NCBI GenBank assembly: GCA_028289815.1
Contig: JAPYNQ010000017.1
Location: 1-64,000 of the forward strand
Direction: 5' to 3'
Source: Gammaproteobacteria bacterium
GTDB taxonomy: Bacteria; Pseudomonadota; Gammaproteobacteria; JAJDYQ01
DNA: 64,000 nucleotides
How positions within the stretch are numbered: position 1 is the first letter of the stretch; each line of letters starts with the position of its first letter. Made by a program: the position numbers and the translations under genes. This document shows positions 38,833 through 49,160 of the stretch, piece after piece. A model generated the notes under the pieces. The model was not told the origin of the DNA and searched no databases. It saw nothing but the letters and a program-made list of their open reading frames with translations.

Positions 38833-40041
38833 ATGGTTGAAAAAACCAAAGTCAGCAAGATGGGCGGCCGCCAAATCCCACTACATCGTGACCCCAAAGT
38901 CCGTGCCGTCGCGTTCCAAGCAGCAGCAGTGCTGTTTTTTGTCTGGTCACTGTGGACGATTGGGAGCAATACGGTTGCCAATATGGAGCAGCGAGGCATC
39001 GTCCTCGGTCTGTCGTGGCTGGACAAATTGGCACCATTCCAAGTCGGTTTTTCACCGTTTTTGGATAACGTGCTGGGCGAAAACACTTACTGGCGTATCT
39101 TTTTTATCGGTGTCCAGAATACGATTTATGTCAGTGTTTTCGGGATCATCGCAGCTACCTTGCTGGGTTTTGTTATTGGCGTGATGCGCCTGTCACCAAA
39201 CTGGCTGGTGGCGAAAATCGCCTCCGCGTATGTCGAAATTTTCCGCAACATTCCGCTGCTGCTGTGGTTTTTCTTCTGGTACTTTATTGTGTTTTTGCCG
39301 ATTTTGCCCGGCGTGCGCGAAAGTATTTCATTCGCGGATGCGGTATTCATCAACAAAAGTGGTTTGTACTTGCCGCGTCCGGTTACGGAAAACATTGGTG
39401 CAGCGGTGGTTTTTTTGCTGATTTGTACCGCCACCATCGCCGGAGTCGTGTACCTGACAAGGTGGGCAGGAAAGCGCCAGGACCGTACCGGCGAACAGTT
39501 TCCGGTACTGCCAACATCTCTGGCAATTTTAATCCTTGTACCGATTGCCGGATTCTATGCTTCCGATTCCCCCTACTCTCTGGAATATGCTCAACTCGGA
39601 GCATTTCAACTATCTGGCGGCATCAATCTTACAACGGAATTTTTTGTCGTCTGGTTTGCCCTGACAACTTATACGGCGGCGTTTATCGGCGAAAATGTGC
39701 GTGGTGGCATTTTAGCGGTGTCACATGGACAAACCGAGGCGGCCCGCTCTCTGGGGCTGCATCACGGACAGAACATTAAACTGGTCATCATTCCACAGGC
39801 GATGCGCGTGATTATCCCGCCGACCATCAGCCAGTATTTGAATCTCACCAAAAACTCCACACTGGCCATTGCCATCGCCTACGAGGAAATTGCCTCCATC
39901 TGGATGGGTATTTCACTCAACACTACCGGTCAGGCACTCATCATCATTGCCATGACTGTCGGCGTCTTCTGGACGCTGTCGTTTTTAACGTCGGCACTTT
40001 TGAACTGGTACAACAAACGAGTACAGCTGACCGAGCGATGA
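38833..40041 (+). CDS. aapQ: Amino-acid ABC transporter permease AapQ
   Basis: 402 residues with an AapQ-type membrane architecture: about eight helices, with an extra N-terminal pair compared with short His/Glu-type permeases, and the EAA loop in GQTEAARSLGLHHGQNIKLV. Its last four bases (ATGA at 40038-40041) overlap the aapM start. Works with AapM as a heteromeric channel. Confidence 0.93.
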   Translation: MVEKTKVSKMGGRQIPLHRDPKVRAVAFQAAAVLFFVWSLWTIGSNTVANMEQRGIVLGLSWLDKLAPFQVGFSPFLDNVLGENTYWRIFFIGVQNTIYVSVFGIIAATLLGFVIGVMRLSPNWLVAKIASAYVEIFRNIPLLLWFFFWYFIVFLPILPGVRESISFADAVFINKSGLYLPRPVTENIGAAVVFLLICTATIAGVVYLTRWAGKRQDRTGEQFPVLPTSLAILILVPIAGFYASDSPYSLEYAQLGAFQLSGGINLTTEFFVVWFALTTYTAAFIGENVRGGILAVSHGQTEAARSLGLHHGQNIKLVIIPQAMRVIIPPTISQYLNLTKNSTLAIAIAYEEIASIWMGISLNTTGQALIIIAMTVGVFWTLSFLTSALLNWYNKRVQLTER

Positions 40042-41192
40042 GCGAGTTCACACCCATTCCTGCCAGAGAACCACCCGCGTCGTCGGTCGGCGTAGTCGGC
40101 TGGTTGCGCACACATCTGTTTTCATCTTGGTTCAACGGTGCCCTGACGGTACTGATCCTCTGGTCACTACTACTGATTGTACCACCTTCCCTGCAGTGGC
40201 TGCTCGGAGATGCTTCCTGGAGTGGCGGCAGATCAGATGACTGTAAAACCGACTTTGTCAGCCCCGAAGATGGCGAGACTTACCGCGTCGATGCCCCTGG
40301 AGCATGCTGGACATTCACTAAAGTACGCTTCATGCAGATCATGTTCGGGCTGTATTTCGCCGCGAACCCGTCCGAAGTATGGCGACCAGTATTAATGTTT
40401 TCGTTGTTCGGTGGCCTGATAACGCCACTGCTTATCCCGAAGTTCCGCTGGAAATGGCAGCTGGGCATGTTTACCTTGCTGGTATTTCCATTTATCGCGG
40501 TCGCACTGGTACATGGTGAATGGCTGGGTCTGCCGGTCGCCGAGACAAACGAATGGGGCGGCTTTATGCTGACATTCTTTCTGGCAGCCGGCGGTATTGT
40601 CCTCGCACTGCCAATCGGGGTCGTGATGGCGTTGGGGCGGCGCTCGGAACTGCCGATTATCCGTTCGCTGTGTGTGTTTTATATCGAGCTCTGGCGCGCC
40701 GCGCCGCTGATTACAATTTTATTCATGGCATCTAATCTTTTACCGTTGTTTTTTCCGTCCGGGGTGGATTTTGACAAGGTTGTGCGTGCGCTGATCGCCA
40801 TCACGATGTTCCAGTCGGCCTACACCGCCGAGGCGATTCGTGGTGGGCTGCAGGCAATTCCTAAAGGACAGGACGAGGCAGCATCCGCACTGGGAATGGG
40901 TTACTGGAGAAAAACCGGCTTTATCACCTTGCCGCAGGCGATGAAAATTTCCATACCTGGCATTGTCAACACATTCATAGAGCTGTTCAAAGACACCACG
41001 CTGGTCGGCATCATCGGGCTGCATGACTTTCTCGGCAGCGCACAGATCGCAGCCCGCTCACCGGAGTGGAAGGGTTACGATTTTGAGGCCTACGTGTATG
41101 TCGCATTGATCTTTTTCATGTGCTGTTTTGCGATGTCCAAATACAGCCAGCACTTGGAACGAAAGCTGGACACCGGGCACAAAGAGCGGTAA
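40038..41192 (+). CDS. aapM: Amino-acid ABC transporter permease AapM
   Basis: 384 residues. Similar to AapQ but different in its N-terminal region; the EAA loop is GQDEAASALGMGYWRKTGFI. The coupling helix region and C-terminal helices are typical of polar amino-acid permeases. Its start overlaps aapQ by four bases and its stop lies 51 bases before the ATPase. Confidence 0.93.
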   Translation: MSEFTPIPAREPPASSVGVVGWLRTHLFSSWFNGALTVLILWSLLLIVPPSLQWLLGDASWSGGRSDDCKTDFVSPEDGETYRVDAPGACWTFTKVRFMQIMFGLYFAANPSEVWRPVLMFSLFGGLITPLLIPKFRWKWQLGMFTLLVFPFIAVALVHGEWLGLPVAETNEWGGFMLTFFLAAGGIVLALPIGVVMALGRRSELPIIRSLCVFYIELWRAAPLITILFMASNLLPLFFPSGVDFDKVVRALIAITMFQSAYTAEAIRGGLQAIPKGQDEAASALGMGYWRKTGFITLPQAMKISIPGIVNTFIELFKDTTLVGIIGLHDFLGSAQIAARSPEWKGYDFEAYVYVALIFFMCCFAMSKYSQHLERKLDTGHKER

Positions 41193-41243
41193 GCGCATGC
41201 CGGGTATGGCGCTGTTTGCACCAACATTGATGGACAAAGGAGC

Positions 41244-42065
41244 ATGACGATGAGCGAAGCCGAAAAGTATTATGAAAAGGGCATCCTGCCACGTGCAACG
41301 GGTGAGATTCCGGTACCATCGGACGCGCCGGAGATATGTGTTAAGATGACCGGCGTCAACAAATGGTACGGACAATTTCATGTCCTGCGCGATATTAATC
41401 TAGAGGTCTGCACTGGAGAGAGGATTGTCATCTGCGGCCCGTCTGGCAGCGGCAAAAGCACAATGATCCGCTGCCTGAACCGCTTAGAAGAGCATCAGGA
41501 AGGGACAACCATCGTCAACGGCACCGTGCTGGACGACGATATCAAACACATAGATGAAATCCGCCGCGAGGTGGGAATGGTCTTCCAGCATTTTAATCTT
41601 TTTCCGCATCTGACAGTTCTGCAAAATCTGACGCTCGCGCCCATCTGGGTGCGCAAGACCGCCAAGAGAGAAGCTGAAGAGACGGCGATGCACTATTTGT
41701 CGCGCGTCAAAATTCCGGAACAGGCTGACAAGTATCCAGGGCAATTGTCAGGTGGACAGCAACAGCGTGTCGCCATAGCACGAGCACTTTGTATGAAACC
41801 CAAAATTATGCTGTTTGACGAACCAACCTCAGCCTTGGACCCGGAAATGATCAAAGAGGTGTTGGACGTAATGATTGAGCTGGCGCAGGAAGGAATGACG
41901 ATGCTGTGCGTGACTCATGAGATGGGCTTCGCACGCACGGTAGCGAATCGCGTCATCTTTATGGATGCCGGCCAGATCGTCGAACAAAATGAACCGGAAG
42001 AATTTTTCAACAACCCACAAAACGAGCGGACGAAGCTCTTCCTGAGCCAGATTCTTTCGCATTAA
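41244..42065 (+). CDS. aapP: Amino-acid ABC transporter ATPase AapP
   Basis: 273 residues. Walker A G65-P-S-G-S-G-K-S-T73, ABC signature LSGGQQQR, Walker [14 protein letters not shown]-loop in CVTHEMG. Drives uptake of polar amino acids through AapQM with AapJ. The N-terminal 30 residues (to [10 protein letters not shown]) are an extension common in AapP/BztD proteins. Last gene of the operon. Confidence 0.95.
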   Translation: MTMSEAEKYYEKGILPRATGEIPVPSDAPEICVKMTGVNKWYGQFHVLRDINLEVCTGERIVICGPSGSGKSTMIRCLNRLEEHQEGTTIVNGTVLDDDIKHIDEIRREVGMVFQHFNLFPHLTVLQNLTLAPIWVRKTAKREAEETAMHYLSRVKIPEQADKYPGQLSGGQQQRVAIARALCMKPKIMLFDEPTSALDPEMIKEVLDVMIELAQEGMTMLCVTHEMGFARTVANRVIFMDAGQIVEQNEPEEFFNNPQNERTKLFLSQILSH

Positions 42066-42066
42066 A

Positions 42067-42290
42067 TTAGGCAATGTGAGATAAAGGTTCACAGTAAACC
42101 CACTGACCAATGTGGCATTCTACTTGGCGCAAGTGGAGACGCTTGCCGATGGTGATGCGGTCGAACATGGCGAAGGTCACCTCTTTGAGCCGCTTGAATT
42201 CGTTGTACAGGCATTGAATCCACGGAGATTCCGTATAATTCCGTCTTGGATTTTTCAGAGTGCAGGGAACTATTTAACCGCAGAGGCTTA
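42067..42290 (-). other. Unclassified fragment between aapP and the autotransporter
   Basis: Minus-strand reading yields a short open stretch (around WIQCLYNEFKRLKEVTFAMF, ending just at the aapP stop) that looks like the tail of a protein but has no start or recognised domain. It could be a transposase relic. No other gene in the 232-base gap. Confidence 0.25.
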
Positions 42291-42297
42291 AATACCC

Positions 42298-44874
42298 CTA
42301 GAGGTCGCGCCGCAACGCAAAGGAAACTGCACTGGTTCCGTACTCTCCTTCATACTCGAGGCCGAGTGCTACTCGTGTCTTGTTGTTACTTGTGACGGGA
42401 AGCGAGTATCCAAAGGCGTACCGTGCCAAATCCGGTGCGTACAGATCGGTAACAGTCTGACTCTTTAAAAGTGACTGAGATTGTCCGCGGTAGAACGCAT
42501 CCACAAAGCCGGCACCAGCAACAACTACATGATTGATACGGATCTGCCCGCTACGAATCGCTGTCTTCTGTTGGGCTGAAAACCGCACAGTGTCCTCATT
42601 CTGAAATATACCCCGCCCCTCAACGCCGAGAGACCACCCTGTAGCCTTCAGTCCGGTGATAGAAAAAAGAGAACGATTATCTGCTGAGATACTTGCGGAA
42701 AGATACTCGTAACCAACAAGTCCACGCCAGCTTTCAAACAGGGGTACAGAACCGAACAGCCGGAGTTGCCGAGTCGTGGTTCCTGTTACCCTGCCCAAAG
42801 TACTGAATTTCGTCCCCCAGATGCTCTGGCCCTCATCAATACGAGAAAGTTCGGCCGAGATATCGTAGAAGCCGGCCTCTTGCCGGCGCCAGCTTAGTCC
42901 ATATTGACGCCACGGCGCATTTGCTTCCTGCCCTGAAACAACCGCGAACGGGCGCAGCCCCATTCCAAGCATTTGCAGAGAAACGGCCCCTTCACGGTAT
43001 GCGAAGAAAGGAACTGCAACACTAGGACGAGGACTCCAATCCTGCCACGCAGAGGTTCTACAAGTATCACACAAGTGGTGCGCCAGACGCCATCTTCCCA
43101 GTTTCGCCATCGTGATATCCAATCCATGAGTAAGGGTTTCATCGGGTTCGCGGCCTGCCTCAACGAACAGTCCGTAACCATGCGCTCCACCCCGGATAAG
43201 AGAGTTCCCGGCAGGTTCAAGCATGTCTGTAGCCGCATGGCCCTGTACCGGAAGATTCCAGCTTGCGATATCAATGATCCGGCCCAGCTCCATGTTGTAA
43301 TATGCGCTACCCACGCCTCCTACCGCCAATTGGACACCGCCCAGGCGGCTCGCCATATGGGCGAACGCTGGCGATAAGGTAAGGCGTACATCCCGCAAGG
43401 GGACTCCCCGGTACCGCGCCTGCGCATTATTCTGAAGAATCACCGGATAGAGAAGTCGCAGAGCACCCTGTCGGGTGATGGCACGGCCCAGATTCAAATG
43501 TCCCCATCCGTACACGGGGTCTGGTTCATCCGGATTGTCTATGCGTGAGCCGACCGGATCTGCGGAATAAAGCAGCAAGGCCAAAACAGACTCGGCCGGC
43601 ATAGCGGGCAGACGGCTGCGAAGCACCGCCAATGCCCCGCTTGCCAGAGCAGCGGCAAACGATGTACCTGACAGAGAGCGCTGTGATTCGGGACCGAGCG
43701 TGAGGCCGACACCCGGAGCGGCTAGGCAATAGCTTCTGGTCGCGCCACACGCATTGGACCACGATGCCAGTTCACGGTTTTCACGCGTCGCGACCACAAC
43801 CAACCATTTTCCAAGCAGGTGCGGTTCAAACTGAGGTGCCTCTTTCCATCCGCCCGGGGAGTTATATTCGGCGCAGTCGTCCTGTCCACAGTCGGTTCCC
43901 CAGATATCCCTGAAAGGGATAGGGCGATCACTTAGGCGGTCGCTTTCCCGACGATTGGGCAACCACTCGAATTTCTGAATAAACTCTTCAGCAGTGAACC
44001 TCACTCTACCCAACGTGCAATCGCTGTCGCTGAAGGAGCTCCTGCCGCACAGGGAAAGCTGGCTGTTGGGCGAGTTCCATCCGTCATTTCCCGCCGAGAA
44101 TACTACGATTGTATTACGGTCGCTGAGCGCCGCCGCGGACTTCGAAAACAGATTTTTCAGCCATGGGGCTATAAGCGGGCGGAAATATGGCAGGTTTGTG
44201 ATATTGCTGTATATGCCGTCCCGATCAGTCAATCGTCCCCAGTATTGCCGACCTAAAGCAAAGCTGAGGTTGACTACAAAAGTATCGCTTGTGGCTGCGT
44301 ATCGGATAGCCTCATCGGGATGCACGGGAACCACCAACTGGATGGGCATCACCGAAGCCTGCGGCGCAACCCCATGAAAGTTCCTTGAACGCATCAAAGT
44401 TCCTGCAATAGGGAAAGGTCCTCCTGAATTATCCTTGGCCCCGGCTGCCAGCAATGATACATACGTACCGTGTGCGACCCTGTTTGTTGAGGACACATCG
44501 GTGTCGTCATTGTTCAGATCCCTTGCCCCGGTAATTCTGCCCGCCAAGTCCGGATGGGATGTATCTATGCCGTCGGGATCTACCACCGCGATGGTGACAC
44601 CCTGGCCGAAATAACCGCGCTGATAGGCCGGTTCCGCATTGATGCCATCCAGCCCCCAATGCCCGGTATATTCTACAGTCTGATAACTCCTGCCATCCGA
44701 GGTATTGGGAGGTGGAATATCATATCCGGCGGGTTCAGATGAGTTGGAGGATGGGAGTGTCGGTTCGTGCGGCTCATTTGCAGGTGATGGTGGTGGCCTT
44801 GACCCGCCGCCCGAGCTACAGCCATTTACGCTCAACAAGGCACACAACAACAGGACAAAGCTGATCGCCTTCAT
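42298..44874 (-). CDS. Subtilisin-family (S8) lipoprotein autotransporter, NalP/SphB1-like
   Basis: 858 residues from ATG 44874. A lipoprotein signal peptide ends at Cys19 (LLSVNGC), and a Pro/Ser-rich linker follows. The S8 peptidase domain has Asp99 (IAVVDPDGID), His135 (NRVAHGTYV) and Ser405 (SLSGTSFAAA). The C-terminal part (last about 270 residues) is Gly/aromatic-rich and strand-like, ending in FALRRDL, as in an autotransporter beta-barrel. Neisserial NalP and Bordetella SphB1 share this layout and process other surface proteins. A longer frame extends 23 codons upstream but has no lipobox-type start. Confidence 0.88.
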   Translation of the reverse strand: MKAISFVLLLCALLSVNGCSSGGGSRPPPSPANEPHEPTLPSSNSSEPAGYDIPPPNTSDGRSYQTVEYTGHWGLDGINAEPAYQRGYFGQGVTIAVVDPDGIDTSHPDLAGRITGARDLNNDDTDVSSTNRVAHGTYVSLLAAGAKDNSGGPFPIAGTLMRSRNFHGVAPQASVMPIQLVVPVHPDEAIRYAATSDTFVVNLSFALGRQYWGRLTDRDGIYSNITNLPYFRPLIAPWLKNLFSKSAAALSDRNTIVVFSAGNDGWNSPNSQLSLCGRSSFSDSDCTLGRVRFTAEEFIQKFEWLPNRRESDRLSDRPIPFRDIWGTDCGQDDCAEYNSPGGWKEAPQFEPHLLGKWLVVVATRENRELASWSNACGATRSYCLAAPGVGLTLGPESQRSLSGTSFAAALASGALAVLRSRLPAMPAESVLALLLYSADPVGSRIDNPDEPDPVYGWGHLNLGRAITRQGALRLLYPVILQNNAQARYRGVPLRDVRLTLSPAFAHMASRLGGVQLAVGGVGSAYYNMELGRIIDIASWNLPVQGHAATDMLEPAGNSLIRGGAHGYGLFVEAGREPDETLTHGLDITMAKLGRWRLAHHLCDTCRTSAWQDWSPRPSVAVPFFAYREGAVSLQMLGMGLRPFAVVSGQEANAPWRQYGLSWRRQEAGFYDISAELSRIDEGQSIWGTKFSTLGRVTGTTTRQLRLFGSVPLFESWRGLVGYEYLSASISADNRSLFSITGLKATGWSLGVEGRGIFQNEDTVRFSAQQKTAIRSGQIRINHVVVAGAGFVDAFYRGQSQSLLKSQTVTDLYAPDLARYAFGYSLPVTSNNKTRVALGLEYEGEYGTSAVSFALRRDL

Positions 44875-44998
44875 CTTTTTTGCGTACCTCCACCATAGCC
44901 CGAAGCCCCCAAACATTACCATGCAGAGTAAGTCACACCCCACCAGCTACCAGCCAAATCGTCGATCAAGCATGCGGCAGTCCCTGCAAGATTTGCCG

Positions 44999-45622
44999 TT
45001 ATTTACCATGCCGCTCAATTCGCGCAGCTTCCAGTTCCTGTGCCTTGTTGATTATTTTTTGCAAACCGGAAGCATCTTTTACACCGTGACCGCCGAAGAA
45101 TTCCATTGGTGACATACGCTTGGCTTTCATCAGGTTCCGTCCCAGACCGGCATTTTTCAGCGATTCCCTGATGCCAGATAAAAAGCCATTCCTGAAGTAC
45201 AGGGATAACCCCAGTCTGAGCTCATTGACACGGCCTTTTCTCATCATGTTGTTCCAAAATACCTCACTGAACCACTGGGTCGGGTTGTTTTTTGGCTGGA
45301 TACCCAGACGCTTGGCGTAATGGGCCAAGCCATGCATGATATGGGTGATCGGCAGTTCACGCGGGCAACGCACGATACAGCTATAGCAGGATGTGCACAT
45401 CCACATGGAATCGGATGTCAGCACATCCTCACGTTTGCCTGCACGGATCATCATAAATATCTCCTGCGGCGGATGTTCCCAAGCATTGCCCAGCGGACAG
45501 GAACCCGCACAGACACCGCACTGCATACACATCTTCACCCATTCACCTTCTTCAACATTGGTTTCGACTTCTTTGAGGAAATTGTTGCGGTACTTTTCGA
45601 CCATTGCTGTATTTGTGCTCAT
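44999..45622 (-). CDS. hdrC: HdrC-like iron-sulfur protein of the Qmo/Hdr complex
   Basis: 207 residues with two [4Fe-4S] motifs, CMQCGVCAGSCPLG and CTSCYSCIVRCPRE. HdrC-like subunits link QmoAB with an HdrB-type or membrane subunit; in several sulfur oxidisers the qmoC function is split into hdrC and hdrB genes. No HdrB gene or membrane domain is beside it: the protease gene follows after 124 bases. It stops 11 bases after the qmoB region. Confidence 0.85.
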   Translation of the reverse strand: MSTNTAMVEKYRNNFLKEVETNVEEGEWVKMCMQCGVCAGSCPLGNAWEHPPQEIFMMIRAGKREDVLTSDSMWMCTSCYSCIVRCPRELPITHIMHGLAHYAKRLGIQPKNNPTQWFSEVFWNNMMRKGRVNELRLGLSLYFRNGFLSGIRESLKNAGLGRNLMKAKRMSPMEFFGGHGVKDASGLQKIINKAQELEAARIERHGK

Positions 45623-45633
45623 CGTTACTTTCC

Positions 45634-47874
45634 TTAAAACTTGAATGGGTTCATGCCAACTTTCGCGACGGTTTCCACCATATCATTAATTAACTGCGGG
45701 GCACGCTCGACATCGGTGATGGCAACTTCATGGGTTGCTACACGTTCGGGTTCCAGATTCAGCTGGCTCAATGTATCGTCAACCTTCGACATACGGATAC
45801 TCGCCAAACGGGAACCACGAACGAAGTGACACTGATAATCGTCATCTTTACGGCAACCCATCAGAACAATACCGTCATAACCGGAGTTCAGGGCATCGGT
45901 AATCCAGATAGTATTGACCGATCCCAAGCAACGGACGGGGATTACACGTGCGAATTCACTATAGTGATTGCCATTCCGTGCGGCCATATCCAAGGCCGGG
46001 TAAGCATCGTTTTCACATGCCAGCACCAGAATACGCGGCTTTTCGTCGAACTCGTCAGGCATTTCGACATTTTTAATTTGTTGGCCGACAGTATCGACCG
46101 AGTAGTTTTCAAAAGAAATAACCCGCACCGGACAAGCACCCATGCAGGTACCACAACGGCGACAGCGGGCTTCGTTAAACTGCGGATAGCGTTGCTCGTC
46201 TTCGTCAATCGCACCGAATGGACACTCAACCGTGCAACGCTTACACTGTGTACAACCTTCCTTTCGGAACTGAGGAAAACTCAGATCCCCGGAACGAGGG
46301 TGTGCAGCACGACCCTGCGCAGCATCTTCAAGCGCATGAATTGCTTTCATCGCAGCACCGGTACCGTCCTCCCGTGCCTGTGCGCTATCCATTGGACGAC
46401 GAACCGGGCCGGCAGTATAGATGCCGGTGCGGCGGGTTTCATAAGGAAAGCAGATGAAATGTGAATCAGTAAACCCGTTTACCAATTGCGGCATATCCGT
46501 TCCTTGGCGATAGTCGAGATTAAGAATAGATTCAACCGACACTTCGACATACTCCTCACCAGCTTCTTCCGCGGCCATTTTATCTTCAGCCATCTGCTCC
46601 ATATCAGGGCCGGAATTGGGCACTTGGCCAGTAGCCAGAACGACCAAATCGGCCTGCATTTCAGTGTCTTCGTTCAGAATCAAATCTTTGAATCTGACAC
46701 TGTGGGCATCGGAACCGGCAACAACCTCATGGACAGTGCCCTTGGTGAATACCACTCCTTTTTTCTGGCCGGAACGATAAAAGTCTTCGCCCGGTGCACC
46801 CGGTGTACGCAGATCAGTATGGATGACCGTGGTGTCTATATTGCTATCACTATCCTTGAAATACATGGCCTGCTTGATAGATACCAGACAGCAGGTACCA
46901 GAGCAATAAGGCAGATGGCCCGGCTTGTCGGAGCGCTGGCCTGCACATTGTACAAAGGCCACGCTGGTAACTTCTCTGCCGTCAGACGGGCGCTTGATCG
47001 GACCACCGGCAGCTTCTTTGGCCAGCTTTTCCAGTTCAGCCTGGGTGACGACATCAGGTGTCTTACCGTAACCCAGCTCAGGCAGCTGCCGGGCGTCATA
47101 GTCTTTGTAACCGGATGCTTGCACAACGGCACCAAAATTTTCGGTGGTGGTAGAACCGGACTCCGTGCTGATGTCAGCGGAAAAACGGCCCGGCGCACCG
47201 GAGGTTCTGGTAACAGTCGAGTTCAAGTGAACGGTAATGCGAATATCGGTTTCAATGGCTGCAATCATTCCGACGACACCGGTATCGACCGGGTCAGCAT
47301 AAGGTGAACGGCTGGGTATATCTTTCCAGGCATCAGCCAGATGACCACCCAGAGCACCAGCCTTCTCGACAATTGTGGCCTTATAGCCGGCTTTGGCGAT
47401 TTCAATCGCCGCCATCATGCCGGTCACGCCACCACCGACAATCAGCACACTATCAACACGACTTTGCTCTCCCGAAGGACTCGGAGCACTGCAAAACTTG
47501 GACTCAAAGCAGGCCATACGAACATAGTCTGCCGCCATTTCCTGAGTCAATTCACGAGCTTCGTCGGTATCCGGGCGGGCCCAGATCACACCTTCGCGCA
47601 GATTACCTCGGGTAACCGCAACGTTTTCAAAATTGAAAGCCTCGGTCTTGGCGCGACGGGAGCAGGCACAAATCGCAACATTGGTTACACCCTCGTTGTC
47701 AATATCGTCCTGAATCAGCTGCACACCAGCCTTTGAACACAGAAAGTCATGCTCCCTCACCATATCCACCCGACCTTCACGCTCGGCGATTATCTTCAGC
47801 TGATCGACATCAAGGCGCTCGCCAAGACCACAACCTTTGCATATATAGGCAGCTATTTTTTTTTCATCAGCCAT
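45634..47874 (-). CDS. qmoB: QmoB, FAD/iron-sulfur protein with HdrA-like and MvhD-like parts
   Basis: 746 residues. Starts with a Cys-rich segment (CKGCGLGERL, CACSRRAKTEA), an FAD loop (VLIVGGGVTGMMAAIEIAKAG), a ferredoxin domain (CTQCKRCTVECPFG and CRRCGTCMGACP), and an MvhD/FlpD-like C-terminus (LACENDAYPALDMAARNG, MGCRKDDDYQC). QmoB takes electrons from or donates them to APS reductase and the quinone-linked part. Separated from qmoA by only two bases. Confidence 0.93.
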   Translation of the reverse strand: MADEKKIAAYICKGCGLGERLDVDQLKIIAEREGRVDMVREHDFLCSKAGVQLIQDDIDNEGVTNVAICACSRRAKTEAFNFENVAVTRGNLREGVIWARPDTDEARELTQEMAADYVRMACFESKFCSAPSPSGEQSRVDSVLIVGGGVTGMMAAIEIAKAGYKATIVEKAGALGGHLADAWKDIPSRSPYADPVDTGVVGMIAAIETDIRITVHLNSTVTRTSGAPGRFSADISTESGSTTTENFGAVVQASGYKDYDARQLPELGYGKTPDVVTQAELEKLAKEAAGGPIKRPSDGREVTSVAFVQCAGQRSDKPGHLPYCSGTCCLVSIKQAMYFKDSDSNIDTTVIHTDLRTPGAPGEDFYRSGQKKGVVFTKGTVHEVVAGSDAHSVRFKDLILNEDTEMQADLVVLATGQVPNSGPDMEQMAEDKMAAEEAGEEYVEVSVESILNLDYRQGTDMPQLVNGFTDSHFICFPYETRRTGIYTAGPVRRPMDSAQAREDGTGAAMKAIHALEDAAQGRAAHPRSGDLSFPQFRKEGCTQCKRCTVECPFGAIDEDEQRYPQFNEARCRRCGTCMGACPVRVISFENYSVDTVGQQIKNVEMPDEFDEKPRILVLACENDAYPALDMAARNGNHYSEFARVIPVRCLGSVNTIWITDALNSGYDGIVLMGCRKDDDYQCHFVRGSRLASIRMSKVDDTLSQLNLEPERVATHEVAITDVERAPQLINDMVETVAKVGMNPFKF

Positions 47875-47876
47875 GA

Positions 47877-49160
47877 TTATACTCCTATGCCAGCGGCTTT
47901 ATTGACCACCTGAATAGCGCGAAGTGCGGCAGCGGTGGCGTGCTGAACGGAACGGTTTACATCTAGGGCATCGGCAGCACTGCCGGATGCGAAGATGGCA
48001 CCATTTTTTTCATCAGGTTCAATAAAGCCATCCTGATTAATCACAATATCAATCGGAAAAGCATCCCTGTTGACGCTGGGCTGCATACCGGTTGCCAGAA
48101 CCACCATGTCATAGGGTGTTTCATAGCGTTTACCGCCCTCGGTATCCACTCCATGCAATACCGGGTTATCGCCCTTGTCCTTGGTAATGCTGGCCACCTT
48201 GGATTTAATAAAAGCGACCTTTTCATCATCCTGAACCTTCTTGTAGAAATCTTCAAGGCGGTCAATGGTACGCATATCAATGTAGTAAACATCAACCATA
48301 CCATCCTCGGGATAGGCTTCGCGTACATAATGCGTCTGCTTGAGCGAGGACATACAGCAGATACGGGAGCAGTGACGCAAGTGGTTGCGGTCACGGGAAC
48401 CGGCGCACTGAATAAAGGCCACTTTCCGGGCTTCCCTGCCATCAGAAGGGCGAATCAGCCTGCCATCGGTCGGCCCTTGAGGGTCGGCCATACGCTCAAA
48501 CTCCACATTGGTGATAACATTTTCATACCGATCATAGCCGTAAGGCTGAATCTTGCCGGCATCGTAAGGCTGCCAGCCAGTCGCCCAGATAATTGCTCCG
48601 GCCTTCAGCTCAATTTCCTCGACCTGCATATCCAGATCAATGGCATCGTATTTACAAGCATCCTTGGCCTTGCCGGCATCTTCAGTGCCGATAATGCGCT
48701 CGTCAATGACATACCTCTGAGGGTAAGCCATGTTATATGGCAGATAAGCACCCTTGCGCTTGGACATACCGTAGTTAAATTCATCATCAAACTCGGCCTC
48801 AACCACCTTCTCACATTCACCACAGGCCGTGCAGTTTTCGTTTATAAAGCGAGGTTTGAGAGCAACCTTCAATGAATAATCGCCTGCCTCACCGGTAACC
48901 TCAGTCACCTCGGCCATAGTCAGAATACGCAGGTTACGATTGTGCTTGGCGCGACGCAGATTGATTTCCATACCACAGGTAGGGTGACACATTTTAGGAA
49001 AATATCTGTAAAGCTGGGCGACACGACCACCGAGAGACGGATTCTTCTCGATGAGAATGACCTGCTTACCGCATTCTGCGGCCTCTAGGGCAGACGTCAT
49101 ACCACTGATGCCGCCACCGACGACCACAATAGTCTCGTTGCTTGCGACGATATCCGACAT
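47877..49160 (-). CDS. qmoA: QmoA, HdrA-like flavoprotein
   Basis: 427 residues. FAD loop VVVGGGISGMTSALEAAECG and the HdrA-typical cysteine block (KMCHPTCGMEINLRRA, NCTACGECEKVVEAE). ATG 49160 is chosen because GGAGGAG sits about nine bases upstream; a 42-residue upstream extension has no support. It heads the qmoA-qmoB-hdrC operon. Electron transfer to or from APS reductase is the known role of the family. Confidence 0.93.
   Translation of the reverse strand: MSDIVASNETIVVVGGGISGMTSALEAAECGKQVILIEKNPSLGGRVAQLYRYFPKMCHPTCGMEINLRRAKHNRNLRILTMAEVTEVTGEAGDYSLKVALKPRFINENCTACGECEKVVEAEFDDEFNYGMSKRKGAYLPYNMAYPQRYVIDERIIGTEDAGKAKDACKYDAIDLDMQVEEIELKAGAIIWATGWQPYDAGKIQPYGYDRYENVITNVEFERMADPQGPTDGRLIRPSDGREARKVAFIQCAGSRDRNHLRHCSRICCMSSLKQTHYVREAYPEDGMVDVYYIDMRTIDRLEDFYKKVQDDEKVAFIKSKVASITKDKGDNPVLHGVDTEGGKRYETPYDMVVLATGMQPSVNRDAFPIDIVINQDGFIEPDEKNGAIFASGSAADALDVNRSVQHATAAALRAIQVVNKAAGIGV

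Noticed and set aside
45730-47307. Long plus-strand frames opposite qmoB
   Set aside because: Shadow frames of a recognised gene; composition is not coding-like and no domain is visible.
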